Origin: Nitrosospira sp. Nsp14
Lineage (GTDB): Bacteria; Pseudomonadota; Gammaproteobacteria; Burkholderiales; Nitrosomonadaceae
Direction: 5' to 3'
Assembly: GCF_900113575.1 (NCBI RefSeq)
Contig: NZ_FOPV01000017.1
Location: forward strand, 27,158 to 91,157
DNA length: 64,000 bases
Position 1 is the first letter of the stretch. Each line of letters starts with the position of its first letter. A program made the position numbers and the translations under genes. Below are positions 27,683-36,723 of the stretch, piece after piece. The notes beneath the pieces were generated by a model that did not search any database, was not told the origin of the DNA, and saw nothing but the letters and a program-made list of their open reading frames with translations.

Positions 27683-28447
27683 ATGTTTATCGACTCTCAT
27701 TGTCATCTTGATTTTCCGGACCTCTCAAGCAATCTTGACGAGGTTTTGGAGAAGATGCGCGAGAACCAGGTCAGTCACGCACTCTGCGTAAGCGTCAATC
27801 TTGACGACTTTCCCCGTGTGCGCGCTCTGGCGGAAAGCCATCCTAATTTGTACGCATCGGTTGGGGTTCACCCGGATTACGAAAACCTTGCCGAGCCGCA
27901 GGCAGCCCAACTGGCCTCCCTGGCCGATCATCCCAAGGTCATCGCTATCGGCGAAACAGGGCTGGATTATTTTCGCCTCAAGGGTGACCTGGAGTGGCAG
28001 CGGGATCGTTTCCGCCAGCATATTCGCGCTGCCCGGCAATGCGGCAAGCCGCTTATCGTCCACACGCGCGCAGCTGCCGACGATACGCTACGCATCATGG
28101 CGGAGGAGGGCGCGGAAAACGCGGGCGGGGTCATGCATTGCTTTACTGAAAGCTGGGAAGTCGCAGAACAGGCAATGGAAATGAATTTTTATATTTCATT
28201 TTCCGGTATTGTCACGTTCAAGAACGCTGTCGCATTAAAGGACGTGGCGAAACGTATCAAGCTGGAGAAAATGCTGATAGAAACCGATTCGCCCTATCTT
28301 GCTCCGGTGCCGCACCGCGGCAAAATCAACCAGCCCGCCTTTGTCCGGCACGTGGCGGAAGAAATAGCGGCACTGCGCGGCATCAGCGTGGATGAAATAG
28401 CCGCAGCTACCAGCGACAACTTCTTTAAATTGTTCAAGGCGGCGTAA
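27683..28447 (+). CDS. tatD: TatD family metal-dependent hydrolase
   Basis: 254 residues. It is a TIM-barrel metallohydrolase with nuclease activity in known members. FIDSHCHLDF holds the first metal ligands, GETGLDYFR the bridging glutamate, LIVHTRAA and GGVMHCFTESWE further histidines, and IETDSPYLAP the aspartate. The position after holB is the standard one in betaproteobacteria, where a PilZ gene is often between them; here it is absent. An ankyrin gene starts two bases after its stop, so they are co-transcribed. Confidence 0.93.
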   Translation: MFIDSHCHLDFPDLSSNLDEVLEKMRENQVSHALCVSVNLDDFPRVRALAESHPNLYASVGVHPDYENLAEPQAAQLASLADHPKVIAIGETGLDYFRLKGDLEWQRDRFRQHIRAARQCGKPLIVHTRAAADDTLRIMAEEGAENAGGVMHCFTESWEVAEQAMEMNFYISFSGIVTFKNAVALKDVAKRIKLEKMLIETDSPYLAPVPHRGKINQPAFVRHVAEEIAALRGISVDEIAAATSDNFFKLFKAA

Positions 28448-28449
28448 AC

Positions 28450-29103
28450 ATGAAGTCACCGAGAAAACCGCTTTTTATGGCCGGTCTGGCGCTCGTCGTC
28501 AGCTTGAGCCAGCCGCCGGCTGCCGTGGGCGGAGTATACGAAGATCTGCGCGCCGCGGCCGAAAACAATCATACGAGCGACGTCGCAAAGCTGCTCGCTA
28601 AGGGCGCTGACCCCAACACGCCTGACGAGGGGGGAAATACGCTCCTGATGGTCGCGGTCAGGAATAACAATGCCGAACTCGTTAATATATTGGTGAATGC
28701 CGGCGCGAAGCTCAATCTGCGCAACCGTCATGGCGAAACGGCCATTATGCTCGCCAGCTACAAAGGTCTCGGAAAAATTGTGGAGACCCTCTATCTCAAC
28801 GGAGCGGAGATCAATCACAAGGGCTGGAATCCGTTGCTATATGCAGCCAGCGGCGGCCATGCCAGAATTATCGAGCTGTTGCTGGAAGGCGGCGTCCCGG
28901 TTAATGCAACCGCTGATAACGGAACTACCTCCCTCATGATGGCCGCGCGCGGCAACCATGTGGAAGCCACCAGGGTTCTCCTGAAGAATGGCGCCGACCC
29001 CAACATGAGGAATGAGTGGGGAAAAAGCGCATTGGACTGGGCCATGAGTAAAAAAAACGAGGAACTCGCTGCCTTATTGAAAAGTAGCGGAGCCCGCGAA
29101 TAA
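28450..29103 (+). CDS. Exported ankyrin repeat protein
   Basis: 217 residues. A signal-peptide-like start (MKSPRKPLFMAGLALVVSLS) is followed by about five ankyrin repeats: LRAAAENNHTSDVAKLLAKG, NTLLMVAVRNNNAELVNIL, ETAIMLASYKGLGKIVETL, NPLLYAASGGHARIIELLLE and TTSLMMAARGNHVEATRVLL. Ankyrin repeats bind other proteins. Many betaproteobacteria have this gene right after tatD, and it may act in the periplasm. Its start is directly coupled to the tatD stop. Confidence 0.88.
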   Translation: MKSPRKPLFMAGLALVVSLSQPPAAVGGVYEDLRAAAENNHTSDVAKLLAKGADPNTPDEGGNTLLMVAVRNNNAELVNILVNAGAKLNLRNRHGETAIMLASYKGLGKIVETLYLNGAEINHKGWNPLLYAASGGHARIIELLLEGGVPVNATADNGTTSLMMAARGNHVEATRVLLKNGADPNMRNEWGKSALDWAMSKKNEELAALLKSSGARE

Positions 29104-29162
29104 TTCTCCAACAGGGGGCGTGTGGGGAAGTGGCAGCCGGGTCGGAAGGAGAAACTTTCAAA

Positions 29163-29188
29163 GCCTGCCTGGAGTTTTTCAGGTAGGC
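29163..29188 (+). terminator. Intergenic hairpin after the ankyrin gene
   Basis: GCCTGCCTG and CAGGTAGGC form a 9-base stem (one G-U pair) around a T-rich loop, 60 bases after the ankyrin gene stop. No T-run follows, so it may be a weak terminator or an mRNA 3'-end stabiliser. Confidence 0.35.
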
Positions 29189-29209
29189 GATCCACACATG
29201 GGAGTGCGC

Positions 29210-29590
29210 ATGAGCATTATCGGACTTAATCACTTTAACCTGCGTGCTCCCCACCCGCTGCTGGAACAGCTCAAAGAGTTTTATTGCAGTGTCCTCGGCC
29301 TTGCGCAAGGAGAGCGTCCCCCGCTGGGGAGCGCCGGGTACTGGCTTTATGCGGGCGCTGTCTGCATCCTGCACTTGAGCGAAGCGGCGCACGACGAAGA
29401 CCGTTCTGCCCGCGTGGCAACCACTTTCGATCATATCGCCTTTACATGTACAGATCGTCCGGAGATGGAAGCCAGATTGATGCGAAACAACGTCGCGTTC
29501 CGGGTGGGTACAGTGCCTGTACTGAGCATTACCCAGCTATTCCTCCAAGACCCGGCGGGAAACGGAGTTGAGTTGAGTTTTAAGGAATAA
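29210..29590 (+). CDS. VOC (glyoxalase/dioxygenase fold) family protein
   Basis: 126 residues from the ATG at 29210, which follows GGGAG. The fold shows in IIGLNHFNLRAPHPLLEQL, FYCSVLGLAQGERP, TFDHIAFTCTDRPEMEARL and LFLQDPAGNGVELSFKE, which carry the usual His, Glu and D-P-x-G-N-x-V/I-E positions. Metal-binding residues are present (H in LNHFN, E in VELSF). The substrate is unknown; members range from glyoxalases to resistance proteins. Confidence 0.82.
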   Translation: MSIIGLNHFNLRAPHPLLEQLKEFYCSVLGLAQGERPPLGSAGYWLYAGAVCILHLSEAAHDEDRSARVATTFDHIAFTCTDRPEMEARLMRNNVAFRVGTVPVLSITQLFLQDPAGNGVELSFKE

Positions 29591-29820
29591 CAATAGACAT
29601 GTGACACAGTGCTACAGAAGAAAAAAAATGACAAAGATTCCCGTTCTTTACTACAGGGTGTATGGGCACCTTGAAACAATAGCCGGCGCAGGGGCGGAAG
29701 GAGTGCGCTGCTTTAAGGGTGAGGGGTGAGGGTGAGGGTGCGGCAAAGAAGCTGATTACCATCTCCGCTTCCATTTGATGCCATGTGATGCGGCTGTGTT
29801 AACCGTCAAGGTCTGCAAAG

Positions 29821-30561
29821 ATGAAACCGCTCAAGAATAAGGTCGCCATCGTCACCGGTTCGTCCCGTGGTATCGGCGCTGAAATAGCGCGAACCCTGGC
29901 AGGAGCGGGTGCGAAGGTCATCGTAAACTACACCGTCAACCGAAAAGCTGCCGAAGCGTTATGCGCCGCGATAACCGAGGCAGGCGGCGAATCGCTGGCG
30001 GTAAGAGCCGACGTCAGTCATTCGGTCGAGGCGCGCATACTGTTTGATGCCGCGATCGGGCGTTTCAACCGCGTCGATATTCTCGTCAATAACGCTGGGG
30101 TGCTTCTATCGCGCAAGATAGCCGACATCACCGATGATGAGTTTGACAGGGTGTTGAGCGTGAACACCAAGGGTGTTTTTTATTCCTTGCGCGAAGCTGC
30201 TACGCGGCTGGCGGATGGCGGGCGCGTGGTCAGCATGTCGAGTACCGTCACGCGGCTGATGCTCGCGAATTATGGCGCCTATGCCGCAAGCAAGGGCGCC
30301 GTCGAGCAGCTCACGCGTGTCTTCGCAAGGGAAGTGGGAAAACGGGGCATCACCGCCAATATCGTTTCGCCGGGCCCGGTTAATACGGAAATGTTCCTTA
30401 ACGGAAAGAGCGAGGAAACGATCAAACGCATGGCAAGCATGTCGTTTCAAGGGCGCGTAGGGGAGCCGGAAGATATCGCCCGCGTGGTGCTGTTTCTGGT
30501 TAGCGACGAGGCTGGCTGGGTAACAGGACAGAACATCAGCGCGAGCGGCGGCGCAGCGTAA
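29821..30561 (+). CDS. SDR family oxidoreductase
   Basis: 246 residues. The NADP-binding motif is TGSSRGIGAEIA near residue 12, NNAG is at about 88, and the catalytic Ser-Tyr-Lys set is SMSSTVTR and YAASKGAVEQ. C-terminal GRVGEPEDIARVVLFLVS and WVTGQNISASGGA are standard. It resembles 3-oxoacyl-ACP reductase-type enzymes, but the substrate cannot be told from sequence. It stands alone, with no operon partner. Confidence 0.88.
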   Translation: MKPLKNKVAIVTGSSRGIGAEIARTLAGAGAKVIVNYTVNRKAAEALCAAITEAGGESLAVRADVSHSVEARILFDAAIGRFNRVDILVNNAGVLLSRKIADITDDEFDRVLSVNTKGVFYSLREAATRLADGGRVVSMSSTVTRLMLANYGAYAASKGAVEQLTRVFAREVGKRGITANIVSPGPVNTEMFLNGKSEETIKRMASMSFQGRVGEPEDIARVVLFLVSDEAGWVTGQNISASGGAA

Positions 30562-30608
30562 ACGGAGGCGCGAACGATAACGCCGGCGCATTCGATGCGG
30601 AGGCGAAA

Positions 30609-30917
30609 TTACCGATGCAGCAGCGTGACCCGTGCCGCTGTCTCAACCAGAACCCGGCTTGCGTCGGGTCTTTCGCGTCTTTCGGGTTTTTCCACTCCCC
30701 GGATTCCTTCGGATTTCACCTTGTCCATCGCCATGCAGAAGTCTCTCATCTGCATGCAATCAAGCGTCCATTCTCCCGCTTCCGATTCGTTTATCGCGTT
30801 TTCCAAGGTCGCGGCAGCGGCCGCCCAATAGCCATGAGCCATCTCCACCATCGCGATCTTGCATCGCGTAACCTGCTGGGGCGGTGCCACCATCAAAATT
30901 TCATGCATCGTTTTCAT
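30609..30917 (-). CDS. Small conserved-looking protein of unknown function
   Basis: 102 residues. The start is well defined: AGGAGG lies eight bases before the ATG at 30915-30917. It has no signal peptide and no family I recognise. The middle (KIAMVEMAHGYWAAAAATLE, WTLDCMQMRDFCMAMDKVK) reads as amphipathic helices with several Met and Cys. It converges with the SDR gene. Confidence 0.6.
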   Translation of the reverse strand: MKTMHEILMVAPPQQVTRCKIAMVEMAHGYWAAAAATLENAINESEAGEWTLDCMQMRDFCMAMDKVKSEGIRGVEKPERRERPDASRVLVETAARVTLLHR

Positions 30918-31467
30918 GGCCCCCTCCTGACTTAAAAACTATGCTACTCCACGCCATAATAACTATGACCGTGGTTCACTCATTCAGTGCCGCAGAGGGG
31001 CCGGAATTTTGACGGAAGATTGCGTCCTGCTCATCTTCGGTTTCTGCTTAAGAAAAAAATATAAATATTATTTTACCTATAGTTGTAATACATTCCAATA
31101 ATTAACCTTAATAAATAATTTATATCTTCGCCCCCTACCAATTAAAGCCCCTGAAAAATTTTTGGGCATAAACGGCACGATACACGGCGATTCCATGCCT
31201 GAACGATTTTTCATGGATAAGCCTGTGCTGGCCCCGGATTAGTCAACGCTGTTGCAGATAAGATACGCATGGGTTTGAGATCGCCAGATAAGCGATGGTC
31301 TTACCCCAGCTTGAATCTTCGCGTATGGTACGGGATAGGAGGGGATTGAGTGAGATATGAACATCGGGAACTGTATGTCCCAGCCGATGACGACGCGGCG
31401 AACCCGATCATAACCCGTCCTAATTCACCTACGGATCTCGACCGTTATTCATTCCAGGAGAACGACC
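30918..31467. other. AT-rich intergenic stretch
   Basis: Between 31050 and 31140 the sequence is unusually AT-rich for this genome (long runs of ata/aat). No gene is seen. It probably contains the promoters of the two flanking genes, which are transcribed away from it. Confidence 0.45.
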
Positions 31468-31878
31468 ATGCAAATGAATCCTTACCTGATCTTCAACGGC
31501 GACTGCGAGGCGGCATTCAAATTCTACGAGCAGAGCCTTGGCGGAAAAATCGAAATGATGCTCACCCATGGTAATTCGCCGATGGCGGAACAAACCACGC
31601 CCGAGTGGCGCGATAAAATCATGCATGCGGCCCTGATGGTAGGCAATAACATGCTGATGGGCTCCGATGGTCCGGCCGGCCACAACGAGGAAGCCAGGGG
31701 TTTTTACATTTCGCTGGGAATTGACGATCCCGGCGAAGCCGAGCGCGTATTCCAGGTATTGTCGCAAAATGGGACAGTACAAATGCCGATGGAGGAGACA
31801 TTCTGGGCCATTCGGTTCGGCATGCTGGTTGATCAGTTTGGCACGCCATGGATGGTTAACTGCGAAAGAGCAAAATAA
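31468..31878 (+). CDS. VOC family protein, PhnB type
   Basis: 136 residues after AGGAG. The PhnB-like pattern is clear: MNPYLIFNGDCEAAFKFYEQ, DKIMHAALMVGNNMLMGSD, and the end FGMLVDQFGTPWMVN. These are 3-demethylubiquinone-methyltransferase-like glyoxalase-fold proteins. The enzymatic role is not established. No operon partner is evident. Confidence 0.85.
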   Translation: MQMNPYLIFNGDCEAAFKFYEQSLGGKIEMMLTHGNSPMAEQTTPEWRDKIMHAALMVGNNMLMGSDGPAGHNEEARGFYISLGIDDPGEAERVFQVLSQNGTVQMPMEETFWAIRFGMLVDQFGTPWMVNCERAK

Positions 31879-32022
31879 CGCAGGGACAGCGTCTGTCTGC
31901 CTGGCAAAATAAGTTGGAAGTTCCCTGTCTTGAGCCGAGCTTGGGCTAAACGGATTTCTTCGCGCTTCATCATGGCCTTCAGTACGGACGGGTAGGAGAC
32001 AGACGCTTTAGTTTGAAAAAAC

Positions 32023-32610
32023 ATGACATATACGCTCCTGAAGTTTGCTCACGTGTCAGGCGCTATTCTGATTGGTGGCGGTCTAATCGCTGTCTGGTTT
32101 TGTGACCTGCGCTCGCGTCAGCTTCGTGAGTTGACGCGGTTCTCCGAAGCGGTGCGGAACATTGCCGTGTTTTACGATGGCGTCGTTGTGCCCGGGGCGA
32201 TTCTTCTTTTGATCTCAGGGTCGTGGTTGATTGTCGAGTTTTTTGCCGGATGGGACTTCATCAAGGTGCCATGGCTCGTTGGAATGATGGCGCTCTTCGC
32301 TTTCGAATTCATTGAGGGCAATACGATAACAAGGCTCTACTTCATGCGCTTGCGCCGCCTTACTGATGAGGCGATGAAAAGCGGCACTTTCACCCCGCAG
32401 CTTGAGCGGGCCCGAGCAGAGAACCTGGCGACATTCACGCACTTTCTGGACCTGCCCCTGCTGTTTTTAATCGTAGCGCTCGGCGTCATCAAGCCCGAAA
32501 CCTGGACGCTATTCATTGCTGGATTGGTGGCAGCAGTTCTAATTGCGAGCATTCTCACGATTTACATCAAGAGCCTGTACCCATGGAGCAATGAGGATCG
32601 CCAAAGATGA
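32023..32610 (+). CDS. DUF2269 family integral membrane protein
   Basis: 195 residues with about four hydrophobic helices: LLKFAHVSGAILIGGGLIAVW, IAVFYDGVVVPGAILLLISG, VPWLVGMMALFAFEFIEG and the pair near the end (LPLLFLIVALGVI, LFIAGLVAAVLIASILTIYI). A conserved histidine lies in the first helix (LKFAHVSGA), as in other DUF2269 proteins. The function is unknown. The start has no strong ribosome site. Confidence 0.78.
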   Translation: MTYTLLKFAHVSGAILIGGGLIAVWFCDLRSRQLRELTRFSEAVRNIAVFYDGVVVPGAILLLISGSWLIVEFFAGWDFIKVPWLVGMMALFAFEFIEGNTITRLYFMRLRRLTDEAMKSGTFTPQLERARAENLATFTHFLDLPLLFLIVALGVIKPETWTLFIAGLVAAVLIASILTIYIKSLYPWSNEDRQR

Positions 32611-32786
32611 GGGGCGAGTTTGAGCACGCGAGCCGTGCGCTGCATTGTTCAGACTCAATTGTTGAACCCGGAGGCCGAGGTGGCAGGAGTAATGACAACT
32701 ACATTTAGCAGAAGAACTCGGGCGCACGCGGCTCTATGTGCCGCTCTGAGGCGGCGGGCCTTGGGGCCTGGGGGCACCGTAATCCG

Positions 32787-33980
32787 TTAGGTCAACTCCA
32801 AATACCGGGTATCCGCCAGTGGCGCGCGTACCGGCAGCGCATCTGTCAGCCGGGCCATGACGCGCTCCGCTGTCAGCCGGTACGTCGTCAGCTTCCCGCC
32901 GTAAACAGTAAGCAACCGGCTCCTGCCGGACCGCTCAGACCGGTCGACCTGCAGAACCGTTTCGCGCGAACGGGCATGAAGGGATCCTTCCCAACCCTCC
33001 GTTGCGTTTCCCCTCGGAAGCACCCGGAGGCCGGCGATCACGTTGAGAAGGGGCGCTCCCGTTCGGTATCGTGGGAAATAGCGGCAAAGGGTTTCTGTCA
33101 GGTAGGCGACCTCGTGCGGAAGCGGCGCGACATCCGCGGGATTGCCGCGGAATATGAATTCAGTTGTGCCCACCAGCGTGTTTCCTTTCCAGGGCATCAC
33201 GAATACCACGCGCCTGTCCGCTGCTTCCACATAATAAATCCCTTGCGTGAGCTTGCCTGGCAGGAGAATATGTGTTCCCTGCACCAGTTCGATCCCAAGC
33301 TGTGGCGGAGCGGGCGCAATTCGGCTCAATACCTCTTTTACCCATGGCCCGGCCGCGTTAACCAATACCGCGCCGCGACACGTTTCGCATTTTCCGTCAT
33401 GGCTGTATTCGATAATGTTGGACGGATCACCGAGGAGCGCGCCCGTAAAGATGGCAGACGTCTTCAGTTGAGCGCCCAATGACTGGGCCGAACGCATCAC
33501 CGCGTTCGTCAGCGCCGTATCGTCGGTTTGCGCATCGTAATACTGAAACACGGCTTCAAGGCCGGTTGTATCCAGACCATCGAGGCTTTTCCAATCGCGT
33601 TGCGGAACACGGCGGAAGCGCATTGCGGGGCTTCCGTCACCCAGCATCCGGTACAGACTCAACCCCGCATAGAGCAACCACGGACGCCGCGCCGTATCGC
33701 GATATACCGGAATGTAAAATGGCTTAAGCTCGACCAGGCCCGCCGCTAGCTTGAGAAGCAGCGCGCGTTCCTGCAGACACTCGCGCACCAGGGAAAATTG
33801 CCGGCTTTCAAGATAGCGCAGCCCGCCGTGTATCAGCTTGCTGGAACGGCTGGAGGTCCCGCTCGCCACCCCAGCCTGCTCCAGCACGAGGACGGATAGC
33901 CCTCGTGCCACGGCCGCCTGCGCGATTCCCGCACCATGAATACCGGCGCCGATCACTACGAGATCAAAACTTTGCGTCAT
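32787..33980 (-). CDS. glpD: FAD-dependent glycerol-3-phosphate dehydrogenase-like protein (short form)
   Basis: 397 residues. FAD motif VVIGAGIHGAGIAQAAVARG at the N-terminus, then SGTSSRSSKLIHGGLRYLE, a GlpD signature, and VLVNAAGPWVKEVL with FVMPWKGNTLVGTTEF later. The final GGKLTTYRLTAERVM is also typical. E. coli GlpD is about 500 residues; the C-terminal helical domain after the FAD core is missing. It would oxidise glycerol 3-phosphate at the membrane and pass electrons to quinone. No glpK or glpF is near. Confidence 0.85.
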   Translation of the reverse strand: MTQSFDLVVIGAGIHGAGIAQAAVARGLSVLVLEQAGVASGTSSRSSKLIHGGLRYLESRQFSLVRECLQERALLLKLAAGLVELKPFYIPVYRDTARRPWLLYAGLSLYRMLGDGSPAMRFRRVPQRDWKSLDGLDTTGLEAVFQYYDAQTDDTALTNAVMRSAQSLGAQLKTSAIFTGALLGDPSNIIEYSHDGKCETCRGAVLVNAAGPWVKEVLSRIAPAPPQLGIELVQGTHILLPGKLTQGIYYVEAADRRVVFVMPWKGNTLVGTTEFIFRGNPADVAPLPHEVAYLTETLCRYFPRYRTGAPLLNVIAGLRVLPRGNATEGWEGSLHARSRETVLQVDRSERSGRSRLLTVYGGKLTTYRLTAERVMARLTDALPVRAPLADTRYLELT

Positions 33981-34139
33981 TCGCCGCGATCCTGGAACTG
34001 ATTTCTACCTGTCCCTACACCCGATGTTCGCCGCGACCCAGGATACGAAAAGAGATCCATGAAAATGGATCTTCTTCACACTTTTGACATCTGAAGCGGC
34101 TATAACATAAACCTGATCTTGAAAAGAGGACCTTTCACT

Positions 34140-34319
34140 ATGAACTTCCTTCAGGAAACGTCCAGCGCTTTGCGCGCTATTCTCGACAACGCACAACTTG
34201 CGCAGCTCGTCGCCTTGCCGATCGATCTGTTCCCTGAGCCGGAACCAAAAGCAATGCTGATTGCCGGTCTGGCGCTGATGTGCGTCGTCATCCTTCGCGG
34301 AACTTCCCCGCGCCCTTGA
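34140..34319 (+). CDS. Very short PEP-CTERM-like protein
   Basis: 59 residues from an ATG at 34140 with AAGAGGA nine bases upstream. The second half is FPEPEPKAMLIAGLALMCVV followed by ILRGTSPRP, which is a PEP motif, a hydrophobic helix and arginine, as in exosortase substrates. There is no classical signal peptide and almost no body, only MNFLQETSSALRAILDNAQ and a short linker. It may be a true mini-protein or a trimmed former PEP-CTERM gene. It diverges from glpD. Confidence 0.5.
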   Translation: MNFLQETSSALRAILDNAQLAQLVALPIDLFPEPEPKAMLIAGLALMCVVILRGTSPRP

Positions 34320-34363
34320 TCTGATCCACGTATTGCCCCTGCCCCAGGGACAACATCCGCAGG

Positions 34364-35374
34364 TTAAGAAGGCCTGTCCGCCTGCGCGGTGGAGATGGTC
34401 AGCACGATTTTTCCAACGTGTACGCCCGACTCCATCAGCGCATGCGCGTCCGCCGCATGCTCCAGCCGAAAGGTGCGGAAAATCTTTGGCCTGATCTTTC
34501 CCTGTTCCAGCAGCGGCCATACCTGCCGCTCCAGTTCCCGAGCGAGTTGCGCTTTTTCCGCCACGCTGCGAGAGCGCAGGGTGGAACCGGTATGCGTAAG
34601 CCGCTTGCTCAGCATGGTCATCAGGTTCAGCTCCCGGGCCGGCCCATTCTGCACGCCGATCTGAACAATGCGCCCATTCAGTGCCGCCGCCTGGTAGTTT
34701 CTGGCAACGTAATCTCCAGCGATAATATCCACCACGACATCCGCTCCTTTGCCATCAGTGAATTTTTTCACTTCCTCGACAAAATCCTGGGTATGGTAAT
34801 TGATCGCCAGGCTGGCACCCAGGGAAAGGCACGCCAGCCCCTTTTCCTCTGACCCCACGGTGACTGCCACAGTGGCGCCGAAAGCTTTCGACAACATCGT
34901 GGCGGTGGTGCCAATGCCCGAGGCGCCGCCGTGGATGAGTACCGTTTCACCGGCCTTGAGCTTGGCGCGCTGAAACAGATTGGCCCAGACTGTAAAAAAA
35001 GTCTCCGGCACGGCTGCCGCTTCAACCAGACTCAGGCCCAGCGGCATTGGAAGGGCATTGCTTTCATGCACCACGCAATACTCCGCATAACCGCCGCCGG
35101 GAACGAGCGCGCACACGGGGTCGCCCACCTGGAAGCGCCCCGCCCCGGCGCCGAGTTCAACCACTTCCCCTGCTATCTCGAGCCCCGGGATGGCAGAGGC
35201 CCCCGTCGGGGGTGAATACAACCCGCGCCGCTGCAATACATCCGGTCGATTGATGCCGGCCGCCCCGACTTTGACTAAAACTTCCCCGAGCGCAGGCCGG
35301 GGTATTGGATGGGATGCAGGAACCAGCACCTCCGGACCTCCGGGCCGTTGAATATCTATCGCCTGCATTGTCAT
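34364..35374 (-). CDS. NAD(P)H-quinone oxidoreductase, zinc-independent MDR family
   Basis: 336 residues. PIG3/QOR-like: INRPDVLQRRGLYSPPTGA, the cofactor motif LIHGGASGIGTTATMLSKAF near residue 150, and GRIVQIGVQNG with TLRSRSVAEKAQL later. No zinc-ligand cysteines are seen, as usual for this subgroup. It reduces quinones with NADPH. The start MTMQAIDIQRPGGPEVL is conserved in type. Its neighbours are unrelated genes. Confidence 0.88.
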   Translation of the reverse strand: MTMQAIDIQRPGGPEVLVPASHPIPRPALGEVLVKVGAAGINRPDVLQRRGLYSPPTGASAIPGLEIAGEVVELGAGAGRFQVGDPVCALVPGGGYAEYCVVHESNALPMPLGLSLVEAAAVPETFFTVWANLFQRAKLKAGETVLIHGGASGIGTTATMLSKAFGATVAVTVGSEEKGLACLSLGASLAINYHTQDFVEEVKKFTDGKGADVVVDIIAGDYVARNYQAAALNGRIVQIGVQNGPARELNLMTMLSKRLTHTGSTLRSRSVAEKAQLARELERQVWPLLEQGKIRPKIFRTFRLEHAADAHALMESGVHVGKIVLTISTAQADRPS

Positions 35375-35607
35375 TGAGGGATGCTGGATTTGAAAGCCAT
35401 ACGGATTCCTGCTATAGGTTAACTAGTAGTGGCAAACGGAGTAGCAGTACCGAGCCGCCGAGGTCCGGCACGGCGCACATTGCCGCTTCGTTCCGCCAAT
35501 ACAGGGGACGCCGTTCGCCCCGCCGACGAACCGCGAAAGGCACGGCTGGCAGGCTGGCCATTTTGCAGCTAGCCATTCACGATCGCTCGCAACTATTGAG
35601 GCACGCT

Positions 35608-36291
35608 ATGAAAATTCTCATTGTCCTGACGTCCCACGATAAACTTGGCAACACGGGAAAGAAAACCGGCTTCTGGCTTGAAGAGTTTACGACCCCTTAT
35701 TATGTACTGAAGGATGCAGGCGCGGAAATCGCGCTGGCCTCGCCCAAGGGCGGCGAGCCGCCTGTCGATCCGATCAGCGACCTGCCGGAAAACCTCACCC
35801 TTTCGACACAACGCTTCCACGAAGACCGGGCTGCACAGTCTGAACTTGCCAATACCAGACAACTGGCTGATGTTTCAGAAAGCGACTTCGACACAATCTT
35901 TTATCCCGGGGGACATGGTCCTATGTGGGATATGCCCGACAACACGGCCTCCATTGCGCTTATCGAAGCCTTCGCCAAACGGGGCAAGCCAATTGTGGCA
36001 GTGTGTCATGCGCCCATCGCCTTGGTCAACGTGCGCGGAAAAGACTGCGATTATCTGATACGGGGAAAGCGGGTCACCGGCTTTTCCAATGACGAAGAAG
36101 ATGCAGTAGGATGTGGCGAAATCGTCCCTTATTTGCTGGAAGACCGGTTGAAGGAAAGAGGAGCCATTTACAGCAGGACCGACAATTGGGCGCCCTATGT
36201 TCAGGTAGATGGCAGGTTGATCACCGGCCAGAATCCGGCCTCGGCAGGGCCGGCAGCGGAGGCGCTGCTTAAGCTGCTAAATGCCTCGTGA
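35608..36291 (+). CDS. Type 1 glutamine amidotransferase-like protein, DJ-1/PfpI family
   Basis: 227 residues from the ATG at 35608 (GAGG upstream). The catalytic cysteine is in PIVAVCHAPIALVNV, the glutamate in KTGFWLEEFTTPYYVL, and FYPGGHGPMWDM holds the oxyanion part. These fit the HSP31/YhbO-like subgroup, proposed glyoxalase III or deglycase activity or chaperone. The frame is open further upstream (35305), but the added part does not belong to the family. Confidence 0.88.
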   Translation: MKILIVLTSHDKLGNTGKKTGFWLEEFTTPYYVLKDAGAEIALASPKGGEPPVDPISDLPENLTLSTQRFHEDRAAQSELANTRQLADVSESDFDTIFYPGGHGPMWDMPDNTASIALIEAFAKRGKPIVAVCHAPIALVNVRGKDCDYLIRGKRVTGFSNDEEDAVGCGEIVPYLLEDRLKERGAIYSRTDNWAPYVQVDGRLITGQNPASAGPAAEALLKLLNAS

Positions 36292-36489
36292 AGTGCGCCG
36301 TCAAGGGGCGGTATTTGAATCTTATACTTAAATTGCATGTATCTGCCATGCGAAGGGTAGGGGGGCGAAAAGGAAGAGGAAGAGGAGCGCTACCGATTTC
36401 CGGCGCTGGCGAACACGCCCAGAAGTATTCATATAATTGCGAGGCTCAGCGCCTATAACAGCGAAAAAGATGGAGGAGGGTGAATAAGA

Positions 36490-36723
36490 GTGGATAAGGG
36501 CGAATGGTATTTTAATTTGGGCTATGTAGAGCTATCGTATGCGGCAATGGTGGTCGGCATCTTCGTGGCCCTGCACTTTTTTGCCCGGCTCAACCGTATT
36601 TCCGATCTTTCTTCCAATGCAATCGAAGAAAAAAACCTGTTGCTGGGCCTTGTCGGGTTGGCCGTTGTACTCTTTATTGTCAATCGGGTGCTGGGGGACC
36701 TCTGGATACCGGAAGCGCCCTGA
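36490..36723 (+). CDS. Small two-helix membrane protein, unknown
   Basis: 77 residues from a GTG at 36490 with GGAGGAGGG nine bases before it. Two helices, YAAMVVGIFVALHFFARL and LLLGLVGLAVVLFIVNRVLG, are separated by a short polar loop (SDLSSNAIEEKN). No family is recognised. The strong ribosome site and clean membrane topology argue that it is real. Confidence 0.55.
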   Translation: MDKGEWYFNLGYVELSYAAMVVGIFVALHFFARLNRISDLSSNAIEEKNLLLGLVGLAVVLFIVNRVLGDLWIPEAP

